This document shows positions 24,901-36,900 of a stretch of DNA of 64,000 bases, piece by piece. The first letter of the stretch is position 1. Each line of letters opens with the position of its first letter. This DNA is from Tigriopus japonicus (Eukaryota > Arthropoda > Copepoda > Harpacticoida > Harpacticidae). The stretch is taken from positions 6,182,208 through 6,246,207 of the forward strand of contig CM021322.1 of assembly GCA_010645155.1 (NCBI GenBank), written 5' to 3'. A program made the position numbers and the translations under genes. The notes beneath the pieces are model-generated. The model saw only the letters and a list, made by a program, of their open reading frames with translations. It was not told the origin of the DNA and ran no database searches.

Positions 24901-27900
24901 GTCTGAGAGAGAGAGAGAAGGAAGAGAGATCTCAGCTGTGTGGAAGCTTGCTTTCTCTCGTTTTCAAAACTTTGGACAAGGCCCTTCCATCTGACTATAA
25001 TAATAATACCGTCTACGACAGGCCTGCTTTTGTTCGCTTTCTCTCCACAGCCCGCCCGAACACAGTTCCAAAAGTTCGGAACGCGAATAACAAGGGCGGC
25101 GTCGGTATTAAATGCTAGAAGCGTTCCAAATACCAATAAGCACCCTCGGTTTCCTAGGAGTTTCCAAGGCCGGTATATGTAGTGGTGGTGCTGGTGCTAT
25201 TGTTGCTACATTGCTAGAGCTGCCTCTATTAGCTATAGGCTGTTCGTTCGGTACAAGGGCGTTGAAGAATCAACGTCTCCGGCAAGGCCAGCTCTTCTGT
25301 CCTAGACTTTGGCCTTGTCACTACGGATGAAAAGGGGAACACGGAGAGGAAGCGCACTTCGGTATTTTGTACCGTTTGGCGACGGTCGGCGAGCACCACA
25401 GGAGAGGGAGGGGGGAGAGAAGATGACCATTGGCGCGCGCAATTTCAAATCAGTTAGCTCAACGACCCTGACTCGTCCTTCGTTGGCCTTTATCTAAGGC
25501 CATTACCAGAGGAGGAAAGAAGACATGGCGGATGTCGAACACGCTCCAGAAAGTGTTGTTGGTCTGTAGGCGGCTTATCTCACTGGTAGGGCACTAAAGC
25601 CAGAGAGTGTGTGCTCTAGTTCCTTGAGTGGCTGGCAAGCAAAGTTTTCGAGAAAAGCCTGGTGTTGAACGTTGAAGGCAGGAGGGCATCATCCTTGTGG
25701 GTCCAAGGCAAGTGGCCTCCCATGTGGACAGACTTGTGGGAGTGTTCCTGCTCGAGTTTGCTTGCGCAACGTTTTCCATAGTGTTCTGGTGGTGTTCTCT
25801 CGAGCATCCTCTGGAGCTGGTGGTGCTACCCATTTGAGTGCGAAGAGCATCAAGACTCAGATTTACCGACGTCGACGGTTTCAGTCCGAGCTTTGGTGGA
25901 TGTACGTGCGATTCGCTCAACCTTCTCGCTTTCCAAACAAGGCCGGAAAGAAGACGAAGAAAAAAAAACGAAGAAAACGAACATCATTGACTTGCTGGAT
26001 GGGGAGGGACAGAGGGACGGCGGCGGGAGCGTTGTTCCATTAGGCCATGCCCGAGATCTCGTTCGGTTTCTTACCCTTCTTCCCTTTCAGTTTAGTCTCT
26101 TAGGACTGCAGAGCCCATCATCCTTCAGGTTGTAAACAGTCTGTGACTAAAGGTGACGATATCATGGTAAAGGTGGTTGCGATTATCTGACCTGAAAGAA
26201 AGTTCCTCATAAACGTGCGTGCCTGGGTGGTGAAAAGACATTCTGTCGAAAGCTTCAAGCCTTCGGTCTGAAGTTACGCTCCTTCATTAGGTTATCAAAG
26301 GTCTGAAAGGCTTCTACAGTTTTTCTCGAGAAATGTGTTCCTCTTAGATATTACTTTTTGCGCATGTGTCTTAAGCGCTAGTGCATTCAAGTGACAATGG
26401 ATTCCAATAGCAAAGGCGAATCGGGGACCTCAAGCCCTGGCTCTCGGTTCAAGGTCGATACGGCCCCCTCGGACACACTTAGTCCAATTAGTAATCGCGT
26501 GGTGTCTCCATCGTCGGCTTCCTTCCCTCCTCCGGCACCCGCTTCGCCACCGGCCACGCTTCCCCTAGGAAATGGAGGCTCATCCTCACCACCCTTACCT
26601 TCCCCTCCCAGTGAGCAGACCAATAAGGATAAGACGGTGATCGATGTCCTTTCACCGGGCTCAAGGGATGGCGAATTGAGTGTGCCAATAATTGAACTTC
26701 CAGATGGTAAGCTAGCGGGGCTGTCTAGTTTTTCTCAAGCACCAAAATATTCGATATAATGTCGCAAAATCCATCAATGCCAAGACCTGGATGGGAAAAT
26801 CCATTCTTATGTTGGGTTGATGTATCAGGAGCCCAAAACTAATCTGAAGCTGGCTCGCAAAGTGGTTCTTCCGGTTGTAATCATGTGGAAGATATGTTGT
26901 TATCCTTTGACAGCTTGTCTACTAATTTGTATCTTTTCTCTGGTATTATCGTTGTCGTCTAACAAAAGAGAGAGGCCAATTAGATTTTCCTTGGCTTATC
27001 AATGCTGCCGAGTTAGCCTCGTTGGACTGGTGATCCATTATTCATGGACTTCAAGCTGGCACCTCAAGTAGGAATGGCCTTGCCGTGAAAAGATCCAGTA
27101 ACTCTTCCTTCATGGTAACCTATAGTGAAAATAGACTCTGAATTATTGCTACGAATACATTTCCTATATATATATATACCCAAGGTCGTTGAATATTTCA
27201 TCAGGAACCTTCCTATTGATTTAGATCAGACCAGTAAATTAGGCTCATTTCTACAATGCACCCACCCGATAGCAAATAACTCTAGGGCTTTGTATGAGCT
27301 TGGCAAGTTTCCTTATACGTCTAGATATTGAGTTAATCCTCAAAACAAGGCACGCTAGGCGATTGATCTTTTCAAAGGTAGATTCATCGTTGTTAAGAGA
27401 TAGTTAAATTGTGTTTCACGTGTCTCGTTTGAGCAAAAAAAGACATTGTTAGCTCTCTGAAGCGAAATATCTTGGTTGAGGCAAGGTATTACCTCTTTAA
27501 ATCTAGCATCGAGTAACTCGAACATGTCCATCATTGACTGATACAATTACTATCATTCAGGTTTCTGAAGAACTCAAGCCGGGTATATATTTTATTGTCT
27601 CCAAAAAACGCTTTGAAACTCAATCAATCATGCAAAGCGCACGGTGAGGAGATAAGAAAGACTTGCCAGAATGCGCTCCATAGAAATGAGCTTTCAATCT
27701 CGATCGTTGGCAAATGTTGTCTGTGGAATCATTAATGGCCATTCCGTCAATAGGGAAAGGCGGGTAGAACATCTCAAGTTTTGATGGAAAGAAAGTTGAA
27801 ACTCTCAATGCATTTCTTGAAAGCGGATCGTCATCGTTATCGTGCATTGCGTCTACCAAGATTGAAAGAGGTATTTCAAAAGAATTCTACCAGAAACGGG

Positions 27901-30900
27901 TCACTCAACAGTTTCTTTTGGATCAAAACAAGCACTGGAAACAACGTTTTTGGCATCATGGGAATAAGCTAAAATAATCCCGAAGCCTGCGACTTCTCGC
28001 ACCCAAAGGTAATGATCAAACCAAGGTGACTGATGTCCTTCGTCGCTCGATCATCTAGCTAACTCAAATTGATGACCTGTCTGAAATTTCACATTCAGTT
28101 CATCTCTCATGGTCGTCCTCGTTGGCCCAGCCTTTACTCTAGCGGAGTTTCAAGGCTGTCTCTCACAGTTCTTTGCTTGCCAAGTGTTTCGCCCCAGGTC
28201 TTTGCCTTATGTTTTGTCATGGAAGAAACGGCACTTTTAGCAAAGGCCATGGCTGCCACAGAAAAAGCCAAGGAGACGGGTTAAAGACGGAGATAAACGG
28301 CATGCTCAGACCACTTTCACCACACGACGTGTCATCATCAAATGTCACCTGTCTGATCTTTGAAGAGACAGAGGACATATTTTACCAGGACATTAACTTA
28401 GCAAAGCATAGGCGTTTGTTTCAGTGCACTGAGACAGTCTTGATCTAAGGTCGGTTGGATTTTCTCTTAAGCAATGCTACTGGCATATTGTCTTGAAAAG
28501 ATGTGACAGTTTTGAAAGAAAAGGACCTTGGGGAGTCGGAATCTTTCTTGGATTTTTTCGCCTCATTTCGCCCATTTTCGCCAATCCTCGGCCTTGTATC
28601 GATTAAAAAATGCGCGTAATTGGCACTTGCCTTTTGCTTGCTTGAGTTAGTATTTATTAGATTGCCTTTCTAATAAACTATTGGGGAGTACATCTCGACT
28701 CGCCAATGACCTCGGGGGAATGTTGTCTTATTTCATTCTATTTTATTTGATCAGTGGAGTCAAACTTCAGTGAATTGAGTGTTGCCGCTTGCCCAGTGAA
28801 AAGTTCTTATTTGAGGTCTATCTCGAGTTTCACGTTCACAACTTGCCAAATAAGTGTGAGCTGAAACACGAACTTGACCATCTGTGCGACTCTTCTTCTT
28901 CCTCTTCAATAGAGAAAGAGGGAAACAAAGAGAAGGGTGTCGATTGGGATGAGAGGTTGTTCCCAACCAATGCAAGGAGAGGAAGGAGCCTTGTGCTCTA
29001 AGCCTTCTAATGTCCACGGTCAGTTATGAATGGATGATATCAGCAGAGTGAGGTCCATTTGACGTCTCTCACATCGACCATGATTCTTCCCTCTCCTCTT
29101 AAAAGGAACATGCCCAACCAGCCACCTCAACTTGTGTTGTACCAACTAAAAGCTTAGTTGAGTACCATGCTCCATGGGTCTGCTTCGCCAAGGGCTTTAA
29201 AACTACCCAAGTAGAACGAGCCACAACCGAAAAGTCTGTCTTCTGAAAAGATGTGTGATCAGCAAAGATTGGGACCAAAGAGAGAATAGGGGAAGAAAAC
29301 TTGCTTTTTCCACTTACAATGTAACCAACTGGGATTGAGAATCAAAGTCCCACCCGACGCCCGATTCGGCCAGAACTTGGTGAACTATCTCACCAAACGT
29401 TCCTAGTCCACATGTAATCTTTCAGGGCCGAGAACAGATATGCGGAATGCTTCAGAAAACTTTTCAAGTTGATTGAGGAGCAGACCCTTCAAGCTGTTCG
29501 GCCTTTGCTACCGCCTTGAATAAGATCGATTCACTTCCGTGGTAGCATGAGTTGTACTTTTATTCGTGCATGGCATGGCCACTTGTCGGCTAATGAACAG
29601 TCTTGTTTCGGCAGAGTGCGAGATCGTTAGGGCGCTTTCCTGGAAGCCTTTTTGGGCAAGGCTCAATTTAGTTGGTTAAGGTGTTGTCTTGCAATATCAT
29701 CGCTTCAATCATTCTTTGGCAACTTCAAAGGTTTTTTAGGTGAAAGGTAATGGTACAATCTCCATGATATGGCAGCATTAATGTTGTATTATTGGCCCTG
29801 TTTCTCATTTCCTGCAACGCGTCATCATGCAGTAATGGCGCGGTGTAAAAGATTCCACGAACGCAGCTATACAATGGAATCTAAAAAGTTTCTCCCAACT
29901 TCTCTCGACGCTATGGTGATCTTGGCCTTTACCTTTAAGACTGTCGGTAATTTCAGAGGGGTATGGAATCCTCCCCATGGTTCCAAGTTATAACATCAAC
30001 CTTCGAAGTTTGTGGTCTCGATAGCTATGTAGTTGAGAAACAAACCGCGGGCGTTTCAAGAGATTTTTATTGTGGCCTTGACAGACAGCCACAGACAAAA
30101 TACCCTGCACAGTACTAGCTCGTTTCGAAAGTTCGGAGCAAGTCAAGCTTCGCCCTCATTCTACCAACGGGAAACTTTGTCTTCAATCTTGCCCTTGTGA
30201 TCTTGATTCGCTCTGGACCGTTTTGAAAGCCAGTTGATTTTGTCCATTCATTCATTCGCTCATCCAAGAACTACAGTAGGTTGAGAGCACCTAGCACTTC
30301 GCAATCTGTCCAATATAAACTCGATGGAGTTTGTTTGACAAAATTGCCCCTCCACCAAATCCTTCTTTTGAAGCTGAAAAAGTGGGCAAAAGCGTCTTGG
30401 GACGCAAATCTTAATCTAATTTCAAGTTTGAAATCTAGCACATTTTGAAACTTTTTGGAAAGGTCGGTGGGCCAATAAGCCTAATGTTAGGCGTGCAATT
30501 GAATGGAAACTCCATTCGAGCTCGAAAAAAAGACATTATTCTCATCCCAAACTAGAAGCATGAAAGTGTGGTAACTGGTAAGCTCTTTATGACTGATGAT
30601 AACATGGATTAATCTGTCCTTGTTCCATTTGTGAGCTTTATTTGTACACGCACTTGATGGATGGTCATAAAACAAACTTGCTTGAGGTTGACATAACCTC
30701 CCAGCTGGCCTCAGTGAGCACATGATGGCTTGGTTCGAGGATGGATGGAGTAAACAAATAGGATGCCCATTGTCCATTCAAAATCATTGAGTCGAAGCTC
30801 GAACGTCGCTCTTCTGTGCATGACTCTGCATAATAAATCAAAAAGCTTCCCGGGGTTCTAGGGCCCCATGGGTCGCTTTCATTTTCTTCGCCCTTGGGTC

Positions 30901-33900
30901 GCCTCAATACTCATTCGAGTGGTCGAGTGAGTAGTCCGTCGTGTTTCTAGAAAACCGAGAATACAGTATGCATATGACCGTGATATTGAAACGCCACTCT
31001 GGCTAACGCCTGGAATATTTTTTTCATCGTCCCAAAGATTTGAGGAGGCCTCAGAACAGAAGAGCCTTTGGATGAAGCACCTGTTTGTTTTCATGATTGC
31101 TTTTCATGTGATCTTGATAGTAAGGATGCAATTGACATTTGAACAAAGAGTGGATGGTATATTGTTCATTTGGTCTGTTGAATAATGATCTCAAGTTGTA
31201 AAAGGTCAAAATGTAATGATGTTTCAAAGGCCACGGCTACATTTGCGGACGTCACATAAAAACTTAAAATGATTATTTGCGACGACAAAATTTTATGGTG
31301 AGATAATAAATTGTTTTTCTAGCCATTAAAGAAAACATCATTCTTTGCTATCAGTGCCTTCGTTGTTTGACCTAAATTTTGGACGGGAATTGAATGGAAT
31401 TGAGGGCGTGTCAGAAATCACTTAGGTTCATTTGAATGGCTTTCATCATGATTCACGATCTTTGGTGACTTTAGGTCTTAAAAAAGATTGGTGTTCGTTT
31501 GGCCTTGATCCAAACGGAGATGTAGCCAAATGTCCTCAATCCATGGAGACTTTGGAGGGCTTAAACGGGTCGAATAGATCGGTTGGCAGCTAAATGAAAA
31601 GACTGGTTCATTCTAAGCACGACGGATGGCTCGAGGATTAGTTTTGTGTTTGGATAGACGTCTGTTAAGAAAAGTTAAGCCAATGCGTGATTTAAGAGCA
31701 TCATGGGAACCATTTCGCCCAGGGTGCTCTTTCTTTCTCTTGGCCCTCCGTCCGTTCAAAGTCCGTACTTTCTTTGCTTCGTTCCCTCGTTCGTTCTTTC
31801 ATGTTCTATTGTTGTGGCTTCTGATTTGGCTTGAATGGCATGGTTTGGCCTTTCAAGGACACCACGGCACAGAGCAAGAGAGCTCTTTGCTCCGAGATCT
31901 CATTAAAAATTCATTGAATGAGCTTGGATCGTCTAATACGGTTTACCTGCTTCCGTCTCGACCAAAGCTAATTTCAGTTGTCTGTCAGGCATCAAAGGAT
32001 GCTTTGAAGGCAGAGCTATCTGAAGCCAAGACCTGTCCATTTCGAGGTTGAAACCCAGTGTTTGCCTCAGATATCGGTCTCTGTAGAATTGGAACGATAT
32101 GGTTCAAGTGAGCCCAGAAATTACCTCACCCGATCCAAGCATTCCCGGCCAACCTCTGGATCAGACCCCAAGGATTTCAGAGAGTGTTCCGCCTGTCCTC
32201 AAAACAGCCAATTCCTTGATTTTTGTCCAAAATATAAACGAGAAAGAGAAAGTTCTGATCCCGACTATTGAGGAAACCTCGGATGAATATGATACGGTAT
32301 CTAGCTCCACAGAAAGCTCAGAGGAATCGCAAGCCCCAGAAGGTAACCTTGAATGATTGGACCACTAAGCTGTTTCACTCCCTGGCAATATTTTATTGGA
32401 TAATCAGTTTAGTGTCACGATTCAATCAGATGCCAAAACAAGCTTTCACACAAAACTGTGTGTGAAATGTCAGGCTCACTTTCCTCACAGTAATAATAAT
32501 AATAACACATTCCTTTGTGACGTGTACGTAGATTGTTCAACTACCTGATCTACCTGTTTCACGGCCTTTGGCGCGAGATACAAACTGTTTAAATGATTTT
32601 AGCTTCGGCCTCAAAATCAACACCATTTAAGATGAAGTTTGAGAACATGTCATTACTGGAGGGGAGATATTTACAGCTCGTTCGTTGTCGTGTTGTCCCT
32701 CAGCAATATTATGAAGACAAATAACATCAAGAGGAAGGTGGAGGAATGAAGTTCGAACACTGAAAGCGAGATGATGAGCCAAGATTACTATGTGCCTTGC
32801 TGGCCTTGGAAATATTTTGAGTCTTCTTAAGCTTGAGCAAAAGCCAACACACTGGCTGACGTTCGTCATCAACTTTCTTCCATTTTTGTTGCCGTCAGGG
32901 TGCGTGTGTGTGTGTGTGTGTGCCGTTTGATTCATGACGGTGATGCTCTGCAGTGTAGCACATTTCATGGCTGCTCTCCAACTTTGATTATAGAAGGTGT
33001 GATCTTCGGCCGTTTTACGTAAGCTCAATTCAATATTGGGGATTCAAGATCGATTGCTATGTAAAAATATCAAATGATGTTATCATGGCCGTTAGCTTAG
33101 CTGGTAGTAATTCATTTTTTTCCATTCTTCGTCTTGCAGGAGATGTTCAGGATGAAGACAACCTCATTCGAACGCAAAGTGGCTCTACCAACCTCTATTT
33201 ATACCAGGTAAGACTACCATTTTAGATTTACACGTTAGAGGAAAGTACAACTTGGAATGAGTTCGGATGGTTCGGCAAGTGCTAGCTCCCAAAAACTTTC
33301 TCAGGAAGCTAATTAGTGCGGATCCTAAAAAATCTGCCGAAAAGTCTGACAAAGTGTAAGGCAAGACACCCAACGGACTTAAATATCTGGGCAGATATTG
33401 TTTGACTTTGTCCTTCCAAACAATTTCAAAACTCGCTCCGGTTTACAAAAGACTCAAATTTTGAAGGGAATGGATGATCATGTTGTTTCTATACTGACTC
33501 AACGAGGTGGAGATGTTTCAATGGATGCGCAAGGCTAAACTCTGGAATTTAAGAGGGCAGGTGCAATGCTCGAAATCAGGTCGAAAAGCTGAGGAAGGAA
33601 CTTTCACAGCACTTTTTACTACTCTCGTTCCTCATTTCACCATTCAAAGGCGCTTTGAAGTTTTCGTGAAATGACTTTCTTTTCTTCCCCAAAGGAGCCC
33701 TTCCTCGTACATTTAAAGAAAGAAAGAAGAAGGAAGCATTGAAAAAGCGTTGATCGAACGACAAAGATCCTTGATGCCCTTCAAGAAAAGGCGACGCGGA
33801 TGACCTTCATATAAGATCTGTGGAAATGAGTAGTTCTTCGGAAATTCACGTAGTAACGACCTCTAGCGATCAAGAATAGCGTTGTATATCTAAATAGGAA

Positions 33901-36900
33901 CGATTTCCTGGAATTTGGAGGATAAAATTCCAAGGTTTCTCAGCTTTTCTTTTGGGAGAGTCTTCAATATGTATTTTGGCTTAGGAGCAATCATACTTGG
34001 CCTAGAAAGCCCTTTCCTTGGGTGGCAAACCTGTATAGAACCAAGTGCATATGGTGAGCTTGCTCGAAGCTTCCTCTGTTTTGGGTGGATCGATATAAAT
34101 ACGTGAATGAAGCGGTTAACACCGGATAGAACATGAGGGTCACAATTGCGGTTGAATTATTAAGGAAGACAAAAAATACGCTCCAATCAAACACCAAGGC
34201 TGTGACAAAGGTTAACCGAAAAAAGCAAATCACAATTTAGGCTTCAATGGTGTTAAAACGATCCTATTAATATTTGACCTTCAGTTTCTGTACAGAATTC
34301 TCGTATTTCTTCTTCCGTAGCTGACAGTTTCATGCCATGGTTGTCCAATTAGTGGTTTTTGACTACAGGAAGAGTGAAATAAAACTTCATTTGGTAACTG
34401 GCCTTGAAAAGGCTGACCTATCAAACAATCGATGAACCTTTTTTTCTCGGTTAAAGGCTGCATATATTAATTTTTTAGTTTGTGTACTTTGTCTCCTTCT
34501 GAGCCTTTTTCTTCATACTGGCCAATTCTTGGTGGCCTTTAGACATCCACACGGTTGTTTGCCATGAGGGAAATCGATGATGTTGTTTGTCCATGGAAAC
34601 AGGTTCTATTGAGCTATCACGAGACCTTAGTTTTGTCTCACCTTGAGCATTGGGGAAAAACCGTGGACTAATGTACGATATCATTATCCAAATATTGATT
34701 GTGTCTTACTTAACAAGAAATTAGTAGTGGAAGCAAGTACGTACATGGTGCCAATATCGTACATAGCCTTCGATGGACTTAAAGCTTAATTCCAGAGCAA
34801 TTAAGCAAAAGCATTTTACCTTGGCTAAGCCTGACACGAGAGGTCCTAAGGGTGTTGCTCTCGAATTCCCACGAAAACGTCCATGAGAGAGAAACTACGT
34901 GACATGTTAGCTGTACAACGAAACACACCGAGTGGACCAAACACTTGGGGTGACCGCAAATCACGACATGCATATCAATCAATAGCATTACCATCTTCGT
35001 GTGCACCGTCCACAGTGCAAAGTAGGAGGCCGCTCCTCAGGCACATCATGCATCAAAACCTCATTCCACCACCTCTCATCATGTCGTGGTTAAATATTGC
35101 TACTAGGTGATCGAGAAGGTCTAATTTCCATCATCTAACCTGGACCATCTCTCGATCCTCTCTATCTTTCAGGATGACATATCAGAACGCCCTCAAATGG
35201 CCTCGGTCATCGGAGCTCTGGCCAATTACTCAGCCACCATCCAGGTTGGACCAAGTGACCCGGATGCGAAACCCGTGGAAAAAGCCAATTTGGGCACACT
35301 CACGGGTGTCTTTCTACCATGTATTCAGAACATTTTTGGTGTGATTCTTTTCATTCGGATGACATGGATCGTGGGCACTGCCGGAGCGGTTGGGGGTTTC
35401 TTTGTTGTCTTCCTTGGATGTTGCGTGGTAAGAGCTAATTCCATTCATTTGGGGGCCGGAGCATAATTGAAGACACGAAATTTGTTTTTCCCCAGACGAT
35501 GTTAACCGCCATCTCGATGGCCGCTATCGCTACAAATGGTGTTGTGCCAGGAGGAGGGTCATACTTTATGATATCCCGTGCTTTAGGGCCGGAGTTTGGT
35601 GGAGCTGTGGGCATCCTGTTTTATTTGGCGACAACAGTGGCAGGTGCCATGTACATCATTGGTGCCATTGAAATTGCCATGGTAAGTAGGAGAATACATA
35701 AATACTTCACAAACTCGGCGATTTATAGTAAAATTATTCAGTCATGAACTATTTGTTGAATTAGACCGAACTGTAGGTGTAGAAAGTCAGAGCTTTGATG
35801 CAACGTCTATTCTCGATAGTTTCCCCATTTTATGGTAAACGAGTTTTAATTTTCTGCTCGGATTGTTGCGATGCATCGTTTTGTTGACCATGGTCCACAG
35901 TACATAAAAAGATTCGAGGTTATTTTTGAAGATGAAGAGACTAACTAACTGCGGATGGGTTGAAATTCCTGATGGCTTTAGGAAAAAATCACCAGGCTTT
36001 TTGCATTAAGTCATGAAGTATTTTAGTGTTGCAATTTTGCCATAACTAAGGCGTCTCTTGAAAGTACATTATTTTTCATATCCCTAATCATAAAATATCA
36101 GCCACAACCTTACAAATGCATTTCCTTTCCATTTTTAATGTGGCAAATTCAATCCTAAACTCGAGTTTCATGATACAGGAAATGCCAAAGGATTGTTTGT
36201 GACTAAACATTTTGAAATTTCCAATGTACTTTTCCTTCTTAGAATTGCAAGGTCTATGCCAGGCTTTTAGTCTTCTTTCGTTCGGCAGAGGTTCGGCACA
36301 CAGATCAAATAAGGCCTTCATGTGGCGTGTGGTTCGTCAACCTCTTTTGTTCTAAGCCCCCTTGGTGTCTCATCAGGAGGCCACGACTACTTCTCTCTCT
36401 TTGCAAAGAGATGGCCTTTTTCAGGGTAGAGTGCTCAGAAGGGATCGATTTTTGTTGCCAAAATAGTAATCGATTAAAAAAATCATTTACTTAGAGTCAG
36501 ACAGATGCCAAAATAAATCATTGTCGAAAAATGATATTAACTCTCACGATCCGTTTTTTTTCACACGTCTTTAGCTTTTGAACACAATGATCTATTTCCC
36601 ATCGTTGGGAAAAAAGCTGTTGGGGATCACTGATTTAAATTGATGGTTTTGATAGCCTTTTCAACATGTGACCATTTTTATTAGTGATAAATTGTCGTGG
36701 TGCGATAAGGTTCATTTTAATCGCCTTGAGATAGAAATTGCTTTTGATTGGAAGGGACGACTTTTTTGTACTCATGGTGAAAACATTTTGACATCCCTGT
36801 GCAAACTAGCAACGACTAGAATGACGAAGTGTCATTTATACAAAAGAGCATTTTAAAGCCTATCTCGGAAAATTATTCACCACGACGCCTTGGTTAACGT

